Assembly: GCA_031415695.1 (NCBI GenBank)
Contig: JANOSH010000076.1
Span: 1 to 64,000, forward strand
DNA: 64,000 nt
Direction: 5' to 3'
From: JANOSH01 sp031415695
GTDB lineage: Bacteria; Actinomycetota; Acidimicrobiia; Acidimicrobiales; Ilumatobacteraceae
Numbering within the stretch: the first letter of the stretch is position 1; every line of letters starts with the position of its first letter. The notes beneath the pieces are model-generated. The model saw only the letters and a list, made by a program, of their open reading frames with translations. It was not told the DNA's origin and searched no databases. The position numbers were made by a program, and so were the translations under genes. Below, one piece after another: positions 50,418-59,193 of the stretch.

Positions 50418-51395
50418 GTGGTGCGCGCTGTTCGTCGTTCGTCGAGGATGTCGGTCCTCTTGGTTCTCGGATGTCTCTCGCTCGTAGCCGCCGGGTGCGC
50501 GCGAAACACCGGCCCTGCTGGCGATGTCGCTGGGCTTACTGCCGAGGCGCAAACCTCGGTCGACACCGCATTGGCCGATTCTGCCCCCGCCACGCCTCTA
50601 CCGACGTTTGCGCCCCTCACGCGAGTCTTGGAGATGGGCCACAAGGGCGACGATGTGCTCAACTTGCAGCGCCGGCTGAGCGAGCTGCGTTTCGATGTTG
50701 GACTCGCCGACGGGTACTTCGGGTTGTTGTCCAAGCAAGCCGTTACCGCCTACCAACATCGCGTCGTCGGACTTCGTGGCAAAGACGCTAACGGCAAGGT
50801 CAGTCCTGAACTCTTCCAGCGTATGTTGGAACCGCTGGGTATTAGCGACCCGCGACCCGCAGCCACGTTGCGTCATCTGGTGCTCGACCTGCCCTCCCAG
50901 ACTGCGATGCTCTGGGAAGGTGGTGAACTGAAGCTGTTTTCGGTGATATCGAGTGGTTCGGGCGAGGAATGGTGTGAGCTGCCCAACAACGTTCCGGCGT
51001 GGCGAGGTGCCACCACGACAACACTTCCAGCGGGCGTCAAACCGAAAAAGGTGTGCGGTCAATCGATCACACCCGGCGGAATGTACACCGTGTACCGACA
51101 CGAGGAAGGATGGTGGGACATCCCGCTCGGTCGTGTTCACAACCCGTTGTATTTCAACTCGGGCATTGCGGTTCACGGCAGCGAGAATGTTCCGAACAAA
51201 CCGGTGTCCCACGGGTGCGTGCGCGTACCGATGCATGTCAGCAACTACCTGTACACCATTTTTGGTGTCGGTGATCAGGTGTTCGTTTTTGACGGCGTGA
51301 AAGAACCCGAGGAGTACGGCGCCCAGCGACCCCCACCCGATTTCCCCGATCCTGAGGACACGGGTGCCACGACAACGGCCAAGAAAAACCCTTAA
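50418..51395 (+). CDS. L,D-transpeptidase lipoprotein with peptidoglycan-binding domain (copy 2)
   Basis: The 325-residue paralogue of the preceding gene. The signal has an Arg-rich start and a lipobox (LVAAGC). The PG-binding domain reads GDDVLNLQRRLSELRFDVGL and GYFGLLSKQAVTAYQ. The YkuD domain has GIAVHGSENVP and the active-site Cys in VSHGCVRVPMHVSNY. The Cys-flanked loop is again present (EEWCELP and KKVCGQS, with a Thr-rich centre), but the long Thr/Ser tail of copy 1 is missing. GTG 50418 is used; ATG 50448 is possible but shortens the signal. The pair looks like a local duplication. Confidence 0.92.
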   Translation: MVRAVRRSSRMSVLLVLGCLSLVAAGCARNTGPAGDVAGLTAEAQTSVDTALADSAPATPLPTFAPLTRVLEMGHKGDDVLNLQRRLSELRFDVGLADGYFGLLSKQAVTAYQHRVVGLRGKDANGKVSPELFQRMLEPLGISDPRPAATLRHLVLDLPSQTAMLWEGGELKLFSVISSGSGEEWCELPNNVPAWRGATTTTLPAGVKPKKVCGQSITPGGMYTVYRHEEGWWDIPLGRVHNPLYFNSGIAVHGSENVPNKPVSHGCVRVPMHVSNYLYTIFGVGDQVFVFDGVKEPEEYGAQRPPPDFPDPEDTGATTTAKKNP

Positions 51396-51413
51396 CCCTT
51401 CGGGAAAGCGCTC

Positions 51414-52277
51414 TTAGCCGAGGTCGTCTATCCGTTGGCCGAGCCGTTCCATCGCGTTAGGAAGGCTGTCGAGGTCCCATGCTGGTGGGGGCACCGTAAA
51501 GCGAGTGAAGCCAAGGTCCACCAGCCTGTTGGTGGCATCGGAATCTCGTGGTAGGCCGGTGGTGAGCTCGATGGTGTCGGGATTGCGGCCGACACGTCGG
51601 GCGCTTTCATGCACTATGTCGACGAGTTCTCCAAGTTCGTCGGGGGTGCCCTTGCCGGGGAAGAAGCCATCACCGAGTTCACCCGCTCGGCGAGCGGCAC
51701 GTTTCGTGTGGCCGCCGATGACGATGGGAACGGTTGGCCCAGCGGGCTGAGGCAAAGAGATGCAGGCATCGAAGTTGGCGAATGAACTGTGGTGGCTGGC
51801 ACCCGCAGCACCGTCACGCCAAATGGTACGCAATGCGCTGATGTAGTCATCGAGGCGTTCGCCCCGATCATGGAAGCTCACATCGAGAGCACTGAATTCC
51901 TCTTCGAGCCATCCTGAACCGACCCCGATTATGGCTCGGCCCGCGCTGAGCTTGTCGAGCGTTGCGATCTCCTTGGCCACCACCAATGGGTTGCGTTGGG
52001 GGAGTATCAGAATGCCAGTCGCCAACTTGATGCGGGTAGTCACCGCAGCCACATACGCCAACCAGATGAGCGGATCGGGAATGTCGGATGTCTCGGCTCC
52101 TGGAGCGCGCCCGCTGGAGCTGTACGGGTATTGGCTTTCGTAGTCCTTTGGGATGGTGACGTGCTCCACGGTCCAGAGCGACTCGACCCCGTTGGCTTCA
52201 GCCGTTTGCGCCAGCAAGGCAGCCATCTGCGGGTCGGCGTAGACCCCTGAGTTGGCAAACACAATTCCGACTACCAC
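51414..52277 (-). CDS. LLM-class F420-dependent oxidoreductase
   Basis: A 287-residue luciferase-like oxidoreductase of the actinobacterial TIGR-type F420 subgroup. Motifs are GVESLWTVEHVTIP, TTRIKLATGILILPQRNP, VVAKEIATLDKLSAGRAIIG, GVGSGWLEEEFSALDVSFHD-like, RGERLDDYISALRTIW, and PIVIGGHTKRAARRAGELGD. It begins at GTG 52277 with GGGGGTAACC just upstream. The physiological substrate is unknown. It is a distinct sequence from the LLM gene at 20171-21121. Confidence 0.9.
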   Translation of the reverse strand: MVVGIVFANSGVYADPQMAALLAQTAEANGVESLWTVEHVTIPKDYESQYPYSSSGRAPGAETSDIPDPLIWLAYVAAVTTRIKLATGILILPQRNPLVVAKEIATLDKLSAGRAIIGVGSGWLEEEFSALDVSFHDRGERLDDYISALRTIWRDGAAGASHHSSFANFDACISLPQPAGPTVPIVIGGHTKRAARRAGELGDGFFPGKGTPDELGELVDIVHESARRVGRNPDTIELTTGLPRDSDATNRLVDLGFTRFTVPPPAWDLDSLPNAMERLGQRIDDLG

Positions 52278-52333
52278 GGTTACCCCCGATGTAGATCACA
52301 TTCTCCTCACAGATGAGAGTGAGTATTGCCGGT

Positions 52334-53584
52334 ATGGATGAACGACGACGTATTGCTCGCCTGCATCGCCGGGTGGGTCTCGGTTTGTTGGGTGGAGAAC
52401 TTGATGCCGCGGTAGGTCGCGGCGTCGCGGCCGAGGTTGCCCGACTGGCCGATCCGGCTGCCGCCGGTGTCGCCCCCGCAGCCGACCCGTTTGACGGGTT
52501 GGACCTGTCGTTCGAACAGGGAGCGGTTCGCCAAAAGAACCGCTCGGCAGTCGAAGCGTGGATGACCGCGATGGCGCAGTCTGGTTGGCCGGTGGCTGAT
52601 CGTTTCACCTGGTTCTGGCATGGACTCTTGGTGTCGAGCATCGGCAAGGTGAAGGCCCCCGACGCCATGGCAAATCAGATCCGGTTGTTTCGACGGGCGA
52701 CCAACTTCGGTGAGCTGATAGCGGATCTATCGATCGACCCGGCGATGCTCACCTATCTCGATGGTAAGGATTCGGTGAAGGGGTCGCCCAACGAGAACTA
52801 CGGTCGAGAACTGCTCGAGTTGTTCACCCTTGGCGTCGGTCACTTTACCGAAGCTGATGTCGTGGCGACAGCCACTGCTCTAACCGGATGGGTAGTTGCT
52901 GTTCGCGCCGGTGGTAACGCTGTTCTGCGTCCGAAGTTGCATGATTCGACACCGCAAACGTTGCTTGGTCGCACCGGCGTGAATGACGTGGCCGGCGTCG
53001 TTGCCGCAGTACTCGCCCACCCTGAGTGCGCCGCCTTTGTTGCGCGTCAATACCTCGTGGCAACGGTTGGACCCGCGGTTGACGAGCCGACCGTCAACAC
53101 GCTTGCGGCGTCGTTTCGGGCGAGCGGATTCTCGCTGGCGGTTCTTACCAGGGGCGCCTTGGACCTTATCGCCAGTGGTGTCGATGGCGGTCCGGTGATC
53201 CTTGGGCCGGTGCCGTGGTTGGTGCTGGCTGAACGCGCTACCGGCGCCCGGCTTTCGGCGCAGGCGCGCCTGCTGGGCTTGGAGGCTGCGGGTCAGGTGC
53301 CGTTCGCCCCTCCCAACGTCGGTGGCTGGGCAGAGGGTGGTGCATGGTTTGCCTCGGCGGTGATGGTCGGGCGGCTGAACCTCGCCCTCGCAGTGGCAAA
53401 GGCAACGCCGCCGTCGAGCCCAGCGATGCAGGCCGTGATGCGGGGTGATTGGGGTGCCTTATCGGTTGCCCTCGGTTTGCCCGACGATCTCGGCCCAACG
53501 ACCACGGCTGGTCTTGGCCAGGTACGAGATTCCTTTTCCCGGTTGGCCCTGGCTCTCGTGAGCCCTGAATTCGTGGAGGCATAA
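52334..53584 (+). CDS. DUF1800 domain-containing protein
   Basis: The 416-residue product shows the DUF1800 pattern: RRIARLHRRVGLGL at the start, RFTWFWHGLLVSSIGKV, IDPAMLTYLDGKDSVKGSPN, ENYGRELLELFTLGVGHFTE, VVATATALTGW and PFAPPNVGGWAEGGAWF. Function is unknown; it nearly always pairs with a DUF1501 gene, as here (TAATG overlap). ATG 52334 is used, giving the typical N-terminus; ATG 52313, seven codons earlier, is also possible. No signal peptide is obvious. Confidence 0.9.
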   Translation: MDERRRIARLHRRVGLGLLGGELDAAVGRGVAAEVARLADPAAAGVAPAADPFDGLDLSFEQGAVRQKNRSAVEAWMTAMAQSGWPVADRFTWFWHGLLVSSIGKVKAPDAMANQIRLFRRATNFGELIADLSIDPAMLTYLDGKDSVKGSPNENYGRELLELFTLGVGHFTEADVVATATALTGWVVAVRAGGNAVLRPKLHDSTPQTLLGRTGVNDVAGVVAAVLAHPECAAFVARQYLVATVGPAVDEPTVNTLAASFRASGFSLAVLTRGALDLIASGVDGGPVILGPVPWLVLAERATGARLSAQARLLGLEAAGQVPFAPPNVGGWAEGGAWFASAVMVGRLNLALAVAKATPPSSPAMQAVMRGDWGALSVALGLPDDLGPTTTAGLGQVRDSFSRLALALVSPEFVEA

Positions 53585-54816
53585 TGAATATTGACCGAAG
53601 AAGGTTCCTGGCCCTAACCGGCATCGGTGCGTTGGCCGCGTGCGACGCTCAAATGCCGACAACGGCCCCGCCGCCGTCGACATCGGCCCCTTCGACCTCG
53701 ACAAGCGCGCTCGTTGTCGAACCGGTTGACCTTGCGCAAGCCGCAGCGGCGGACCGTGTCCTGGTCGTTGTGCAACTTGGCGGAGGCAACGACGGACTCA
53801 ACACACTTGTTCCCGTCTCCGGTCGGTACCACGATCTTCGCCCAACCCTGGGGTTGAATGACGACACACTCATCCCGGTGCCCGGTACTACGGCATACGG
53901 GCTGCATCCCGCCTTCGCACCAATGGCTGGGCTGCTCACAACCAACAACGTCGCCATGGTCGAAGGCATTGGATACCCTGCGCCGAGCCGATCTCACTTT
54001 GTTGCCCTTGACACCTGGTGGAGCGCCTCGACCACGGCCTCGACAACTGGGTGGCTTGGTCGCTACCTGGACGTATCGGGAGGTACAGCCGAGAACCCAA
54101 TGAGGGCCATTGCGCTGGGGTCAGGCTCACCGGCGTTGCTCGGACAGACAAGTCGACCAACCGTTGTGTTGTCGCCACAATCATTCGCGGTGAAGTCACC
54201 CAACTCGGCTGATCTCCTACGGGCCTGGGAAGTCATTGGCGGCCGACCAGCGTTGTCGGCAGTTGCTGCACTCAAGGTGTTCGACGAGTTACGAGTAACC
54301 AGCAGTGCTGCGTCGTACTCTGACGATGAAGACGCCGGGGCAATTTCCCGCGGTCTGCGGACTGCTGGCGACCTGATCGCCGCACAACGAGGGGCCCAAA
54401 TCATCTATGTATCGGTAGGTGGCTTTGACACGCACGCCGGTCAGGCCGCCAGCCACCAAGCGTTACTCGCCGATCTAGCGACAGGAATCGCCTCGCTCTT
54501 CGATCGACTCGACGCCGTCGGGTTGTCCCACACCGTCACCTTGATGACGGTGTCGGAGTTCGGGCGACGTGCCGCCGAGAACGGCAGCGGAACCGATCAT
54601 GGCAAGGCAGGAATGCAGTTTGTCGTCGGGCCGAACGTCGCCGGAGGTGTCTACGGCGACGCCGATCTTTCGAAACTGGCCGATGGTGATCTTGCTGCTG
54701 GCATCGACACCCGCTGTCTATACGCCGATGCACTTGGCTGGCTTGGTGTCTCATCCGACGAGGTCCTCGCTCGCCAATTCGCTCCGCTGGGACTCATCCG
54801 GCCGTCGACTCGATAG
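53584..54816 (+). CDS. DUF1501 domain-containing exported protein
   Basis: A 410-residue protein with a twin-arginine signal (DRRRFLALTGIGALAAC) that ends in a lipobox-like L-A-A-C, so it is probably a Tat-exported lipoprotein. A short Thr/Ser/Pro linker follows. The DUF1501 core, of the alkaline-phosphatase/sulfatase-like fold, has VVVQLGGGNDGLNTLVPV, GIGYPAPSRSHFVALDTWWS, VSVGGFDTHAGQAASHQ and LMTVSEFGRRAAENGSGTDH, with GKAGMQFVVG. The Asp, Glu and His residues of these blocks resemble metal ligands. It acts with the DUF1800 protein; the substrate is unknown. Confidence 0.92.
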   Translation: MNIDRRRFLALTGIGALAACDAQMPTTAPPPSTSAPSTSTSALVVEPVDLAQAAAADRVLVVVQLGGGNDGLNTLVPVSGRYHDLRPTLGLNDDTLIPVPGTTAYGLHPAFAPMAGLLTTNNVAMVEGIGYPAPSRSHFVALDTWWSASTTASTTGWLGRYLDVSGGTAENPMRAIALGSGSPALLGQTSRPTVVLSPQSFAVKSPNSADLLRAWEVIGGRPALSAVAALKVFDELRVTSSAASYSDDEDAGAISRGLRTAGDLIAAQRGAQIIYVSVGGFDTHAGQAASHQALLADLATGIASLFDRLDAVGLSHTVTLMTVSEFGRRAAENGSGTDHGKAGMQFVVGPNVAGGVYGDADLSKLADGDLAAGIDTRCLYADALGWLGVSSDEVLARQFAPLGLIRPSTR

Positions 54817-54825
54817 TATTGCGCC

Positions 54826-55044
54826 ATGGATCGACCAAGCACCTATACCGTTGAGAGTGGCGACACACTGTGGGCCATCGCCGAGCGTTTCTATGACGAC
54901 GGCAATATGTACAACCACATTGCCGGTGCCAATGGAATCGACAACCCCGACAACCTCAGCGTCGGCCAGGTACTAGAACTTACGCCAACCGGCCCAGAGC
55001 TCGGTGCTGCTGCCGCTGCCTTCGTTGCTGATGCCGCCGAGTAA
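54826..55044 (+). CDS. LysM-domain protein, interrupted by a stop codon
   Basis: The 72-residue frame encodes one LysM peptidoglycan-binding module (TYTVESGDTLWAIAERFYDD and the NPDNLSVGQVLEL end), then an Ala-rich stretch (LGAAAAAFVADAAE) that stops at TAA 55042-55044. The same frame continues immediately with more Ala/Glu-rich sequence, listed as the next feature, so the protein was probably about 160 residues before the stop arose. No signal peptide is present, as in cytoplasmic LysM/BON-type proteins. Confidence 0.75.
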   Translation: MDRPSTYTVESGDTLWAIAERFYDDGNMYNHIAGANGIDNPDNLSVGQVLELTPTGPELGAAAAAFVADAAE

Positions 55045-55047
55045 GCT

Positions 55048-55308
55048 GTGGCCGACGAAGCTGAGGCACAAGCGGCCACCGCAGCTGCCGCAGCCAAGGT
55101 CGAAGCTGATGCTGCTGCAGCCAAGGCAGCTGCCGACCTTCAGGCCGATGTCGACGCCACTGTCAATGCTGCGAACGAGCAGGCTGCGTACAACGCCCGG
55201 CTGTCGGTGGCCGAGCAGAACCAGCGCGAGCGTTCCGAGGCGGCGTTTAAGGCTAACGAAGAGGCCAGCGCGGCCAACCAGCCAAACGTTCCAGGCACTT
55301 ACAACTAA
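55048..55308 (+). CDS. Ala/Glu-rich coiled-coil tail, in frame after the LysM stop
   Basis: This 86-residue segment begins at a GTG one codon after the TAA of the LysM gene and in the same frame. It is Ala-rich with heptad-like acidic/basic spacing (VEADAAAAKAAADLQADVDA, NEQAAYNARLSVAEQNQRER), a probable coiled coil. There is no independent ribosome-binding site beyond the overlapping context, and its composition matches the end of the LysM product, so it is best viewed as the C-terminal half of one gene split by a nonsense codon. Reinitiation at GTG could still make it. Confidence 0.5.
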   Translation: MADEAEAQAATAAAAAKVEADAAAAKAAADLQADVDATVNAANEQAAYNARLSVAEQNQRERSEAAFKANEEASAANQPNVPGTYN

Positions 55309-55329
55309 TCAGCCTCGACGGTGAGCGAT

Positions 55330-56253
55330 ATGTCCGAATATCACTACGACGAGTTCGGGTTGTTTCATGAAAATGCGACCGAGAATGGTTTGCCGTTTCC
55401 CGGCGCGCCGGTAGTCGAACGGTTGTATCATGTTCTTGGCGATGGCCGAACGGTCAGCGCCCTGAAGTTCGGACACGCGGAACCTGAGTTCGTTTTCTTG
55501 CATGGCGCGTCAATGAACGCCCACACCTGGGACACGGTGGCCATGGCATTGCAGCGACCGTGCCTCGCGCTCGACCTGCCTGGCCACGGGCATTCGTCGT
55601 GGCGTAACGACATGCAGTATTCGCCGGTGGATTTGGCGGCCGATGTCGCACCGGTTATTGCCGAGCATGCCCCGAACTCCGGAGCGATTGTCGGCATGTC
55701 GCTCGGCGGTATGGCCAGCCTTGTGTTGGCCACTGGCTGGCCAGAGCTGACCCGCCGCCTAGTGATGGTCGACATCACTCCGGGAACCAATCGTGAGAAG
55801 GCCAAGGCGGTACTCGACTTCATCGATGGACCCCAAGAGTTTGCGAGTTTCGAAGCGCTTCTTGAACGCACCATGGAGCACAATCCAACCCGCAGCGAGA
55901 GCTCGCTGCGTCGAGGTATTCTCCATAACGCTCGACCCCAAGCCGATGGCTCGTGGATGTGGCGGTGGCATCGTGCCGGTCGCTCTCACACCGATGAGGT
56001 GTCAGGTGAGGCAGGCAGCGTTCGGGCCGATAACGGCGTGATGTGGAACGCAGTGTCGGCCATTGCGTGTCCTGTGTTACTGGTGCGTGGAGGGGTGTCG
56101 CCCGTTGTCGATGACGACGACGTGGCCGAGTTCACGCGACGACAGCCGAACGCCAGTGTCGCAGTGGTCGACGGTGCTGGCCATTCGGTACAGGGCGACT
56201 GTCCGTTGGAGCTGGCCGTGGTACTCAACGACTTCGTACCCCGCCAGGTTTAG
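55330..56253 (+). CDS. Alpha/beta hydrolase
   Basis: A 307-residue alpha/beta-hydrolase. The oxyanion region is PEFVFLHGASMNAHTWD, then LALDLPGHGHSSWR; the nucleophile Ser is in GAIVGMSLGGMASLVLA, the acid is likely in VRGGVSPVVDDDDVAEF and the His in VDGAGHSVQGDCP. ATG 55330 is preferred because GGTGAG precedes it; GTG 55321 is the alternative. The fold alone does not fix the substrate: ester, epoxide or C-C bond hydrolysis is possible. The end overlaps the converging Ppx gene by 4 bp. Confidence 0.85.
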   Translation: MSEYHYDEFGLFHENATENGLPFPGAPVVERLYHVLGDGRTVSALKFGHAEPEFVFLHGASMNAHTWDTVAMALQRPCLALDLPGHGHSSWRNDMQYSPVDLAADVAPVIAEHAPNSGAIVGMSLGGMASLVLATGWPELTRRLVMVDITPGTNREKAKAVLDFIDGPQEFASFEALLERTMEHNPTRSESSLRRGILHNARPQADGSWMWRWHRAGRSHTDEVSGEAGSVRADNGVMWNAVSAIACPVLLVRGGVSPVVDDDDVAEFTRRQPNASVAVVDGAGHSVQGDCPLELAVVLNDFVPRQV

Positions 56254-57791
56254 TTGGTACCGACCGTAATTTTTCGGTCGAGGGCTGCAGCGAGGAGCGA
56301 CGTGCGCTCGCTGGCGGCGTAGACCTCGAGTGATGTGTCGACCCCGTCATCGACAACGGGCGTGATGTGTAGTCCTTCACCCAATCGGGACACCGACACT
56401 GACCGGACACGACCATCGTGTCGGCGATCGAGCCCGATCGCTATCCGCAAAAGTCCGGCCAACAGTCGCACCATGTTGCCGTCGGCCGCGTCGAGCTGCG
56501 CGAATTCGGCGTGGCTGAATTTCGGTGCGCCCTTGCGGTGGTACCGGGCTATGAGTGCAATGATCTCGATCTCGTGATCGGTGAATCCCGAGAGTGTTTC
56601 GGCGTTACGGATGATGTAGTAGCTGTGGAGATGGTGCCGGCTGTGGCCGATGAAAAGCCCAACATTGGCCAGGAGTCCTGCCGCTTCAAGGTACTCGCGA
56701 CTAGTTGGTGTTAAGCCGTGGATGAGTTGTGTTTCGTCGAACAGACCCACGGCAAGTTGCGCCACCTGTTCGGCGTGAGTGGGTTCGTCGTCGCACGCCT
56801 GCATAAGGTGTCGCACCCCTCGAAGTGATACATCGCGAAGATGATGCATGGCTTCACCTTCGGTTCGCCCGATGGTGTCGATAAGGATGCCTTCTCGAAG
56901 CGCGTACTCCGAGAACGTGATGCTGCGCGCCTCCATTGCGGTGACGACTCCGTCGAGGATCAGAGCGCCAGCGGCGATAATTTCAGCCCGTTTGGTGTCG
57001 ATGCCTGGCAAATTGGCGCGCTCGTTGGCAGGCGTTCGAATAATGAGTTCGACCGCCTTGCGCAGCGAGGCCGCCGAGGTTTCGATGCCGTTCACACTGC
57101 GTTGGTTGCGCCCGCCGTCGAGCGACCAGGCCAACCGCGTCATGGCTTCGGCCGTGCCTGACGAGACAATCATCGTGTCGAAGCCATGTTGGGCCACAAG
57201 GCGTCGCATGGGGGCGAGGGCCGATGCGACGAAATCGTTACACGCAGCGCGTGAAACCGGCGACATGGTCCCGGCGGCAAAGAAGCGATCGGTGAGCCGA
57301 ACCGCTCCCATCTTGAGGCTGCGAAGCAACACCGGTTCGCCGCCTTGGGCTACAACCAATTCGGTGGAGCCGCCCCCGATGTCGCACACGAGAATCCGAC
57401 GCGAAAAAACTGGGAGCGCCTGCAAGACCCCGAGGTGAATGAGTCGGGCTTCTTCGACGCCGGAGACAACTTCGATCTCGACGCCGGCTTCTGTGCGGGC
57501 GCGATGGAGAAACAGTTTGGCGTTGGCGGCTTCACGTACGGCCGACGTAGCTACAGCACGTAGCGGAGCATTGGCCCCATCGGCAATCTGTCGCATTCGC
57601 TTGAGCGCAGCGAGGCCGCGCTCCATGGCCTCGGGGTCGAGTTGTTTCATGTCTCCGCCGCCTCGACCGAGCCGCACGACCTCTTTCTCACGGGTCACAA
57701 CCTCGATGGCTCCGGTTGAGGAAACCCGGGCAACGATCATGTGAAACGAGTTGGTGCCTACGTCGATGGCAGCAAGAAGTCGCGGGCTCAT
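56250..57791 (-). CDS. Ppx/GppA family phosphatase
   Basis: The 513-residue product has the exopolyphosphatase/pppGpp phosphatase core: AAIDVGTNSFHMIVA, REKEVVRLGRGG, AVATSAVREAANA, GVEEARLIHLGVL and ILVCDIGGGSTELVVA (the G-G-G-S-T phosphate loop). SITFSEYALREGILID ends the core. A C-terminal HD-like helical domain (about 320-500) contains HAEQVAQLAVGLFD, LEAAGLLANVGLFIGHSRHH and HEIEIIALIARYHRKG. Such two-domain forms occur in many actinobacteria. It hydrolyses polyphosphate or guanosine pentaphosphate. The start overlaps the upstream metallopeptidase gene's stop (ATGA). Confidence 0.9.
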   Translation of the reverse strand: MSPRLLAAIDVGTNSFHMIVARVSSTGAIEVVTREKEVVRLGRGGGDMKQLDPEAMERGLAALKRMRQIADGANAPLRAVATSAVREAANAKLFLHRARTEAGVEIEVVSGVEEARLIHLGVLQALPVFSRRILVCDIGGGSTELVVAQGGEPVLLRSLKMGAVRLTDRFFAAGTMSPVSRAACNDFVASALAPMRRLVAQHGFDTMIVSSGTAEAMTRLAWSLDGGRNQRSVNGIETSAASLRKAVELIIRTPANERANLPGIDTKRAEIIAAGALILDGVVTAMEARSITFSEYALREGILIDTIGRTEGEAMHHLRDVSLRGVRHLMQACDDEPTHAEQVAQLAVGLFDETQLIHGLTPTSREYLEAAGLLANVGLFIGHSRHHLHSYYIIRNAETLSGFTDHEIEIIALIARYHRKGAPKFSHAEFAQLDAADGNMVRLLAGLLRIAIGLDRRHDGRVRSVSVSRLGEGLHITPVVDDGVDTSLEVYAASERTSLLAAALDRKITVGTN

Positions 57792-59173
57792 TGGCAGGCA
57801 CTGCTGCCTTGGAGCAAGCCGGCGCGGAACTTGGCGAGCCGATCGAACACCGGCGCACTGTCGGCGGTTTCACCAAACGACAAGAACGCGATGACGCCTT
57901 CGTCGAGATCGCCGGGCGATAACGATAAGGTCCGGTCGGTGCCCTCTGGGCGGGCCTTGCCCGGCACCTGCAGATGTGTCCATGCTCCCACGAGACAGTC
58001 GGCGCGCAAGGTGCGCTGTTGCCCCTTTAGCGGGCTTGACTGACGGGTCAAGGCGGCCTCGGTCCATGCAAGGCCGAACAGCAATCCCACGGCGAAATCT
58101 CCTTCGCGGTAGGCCTGCTTGATAAAGCTGTCGCTGTAGCTCACCGTTGCTGTCTTTGGACAGAAGTCGACCCGTTTGGTGGTGCAACCATGTGTCGAAC
58201 CACTAGTACTGACTGCCCCGAGCGGCACCCAGGGTCGACTCTCGGCGGCAAACTCGTCTCGCCAGAACCGGTCGAGATCTTCGGCCATCAGCGCCAGGGT
58301 GTCGGCGAGTGGAAGGTTGCCGCCATTGAGGACGTCGGCGCGGCTTGTAAACGGGAGTTGGATAGTTGTTGGCGGTTGAGCTGGGTACGTCGCACATTCT
58401 TTCGCGCCCCCGACGTAGCCGTCGCGAAACGCGCTAGCGCGGTCGAACCCGCTGCCGTGTGCCAGAAGGTCGTTGGCGGTTGTTCCCGGGCTATCACTGA
58501 CGCTGATGAGTGCCGCCAAAACAGTGTTGAGGTCGCCTTCGCTCAACCGGACTTTTGCCCTCGCGTCCTTGACGCTGTGCGCAGTCCACGCTCCCGCGAA
58601 GCAGTCGGCTTGTTGCTCCATGATGATGGATGACTCGTCGAGGTCGGCGCGGAACTGCACGGCGTGGCCCCATTCATGGGCAAGGACAACAACCGTGGAA
58701 GCAACACCAAACTCAGCCGCAAGATCGGGAAACAGCTGTTCGTCGTCATAGGCAATGAAGTCTTTGCCGTCTGGACAGTAGAACGCATTCCCTTTCACGT
58801 CGTTGTACCTGCCAGTGCCAGAGCGTCCGCATGACGGCATATCGGTAATGCCACGGCGAGCAGCGATGACCCGCTTTACGTCGGTATAGGGCCTCGAATA
58901 CGTGGCCGGAAACTGACCTCTCCACCATTCCTGTAGATCATCGATCGCCAAGGTCATGGCATCTCGGTAGTTCGCAGGCAGGTTGTTGGTGTTGGTGCTC
59001 GTCGTACTGTTGGTCGCGGTGGTGGACCTCGAGGCAACGGTGGTGGATACGGGCCCGTCGGCCACCTCGGTCGTGGCGATTGGCGACGCGACGCGTACGT
59101 CGGGAGCGGTGTTTTCAGCGCAGCCGGCAAGAGTGGCCACGACCAGGACGAGCGCCAGATGCCGGTATCGCAC
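57788..59173 (-). CDS. Putative neutral zinc metallopeptidase lipoprotein
   Basis: A 461-residue lipoprotein (lipobox VATLAGC) with a Thr/Ser-rich linker (about 40-65). The catalytic core has VVVLAHEWGHAVQFRAD, supplying H-E-x-x-H with the Glu, and IIMEQQADCFAGAWTAH, where the downstream Glu and Asp complete the zinc site of the YpfJ-type (PF04228-like) family. A second, degenerate copy occupies the C-terminal half (GLLFGLAWTEAALTRQ, LRADCLVGAWTHLQ), where HEWGH has become LAWTE. The first copy is probably active and the second structural. It is translationally coupled to the Ppx gene. Confidence 0.85.
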   Translation of the reverse strand: MRYRHLALVLVVATLAGCAENTAPDVRVASPIATTEVADGPVSTTVASRSTTATNSTTSTNTNNLPANYRDAMTLAIDDLQEWWRGQFPATYSRPYTDVKRVIAARRGITDMPSCGRSGTGRYNDVKGNAFYCPDGKDFIAYDDEQLFPDLAAEFGVASTVVVLAHEWGHAVQFRADLDESSIIMEQQADCFAGAWTAHSVKDARAKVRLSEGDLNTVLAALISVSDSPGTTANDLLAHGSGFDRASAFRDGYVGGAKECATYPAQPPTTIQLPFTSRADVLNGGNLPLADTLALMAEDLDRFWRDEFAAESRPWVPLGAVSTSGSTHGCTTKRVDFCPKTATVSYSDSFIKQAYREGDFAVGLLFGLAWTEAALTRQSSPLKGQQRTLRADCLVGAWTHLQVPGKARPEGTDRTLSLSPGDLDEGVIAFLSFGETADSAPVFDRLAKFRAGLLQGSSACQ

Positions 59174-59193
59174 GGTGACAGACTACTTTGGCG

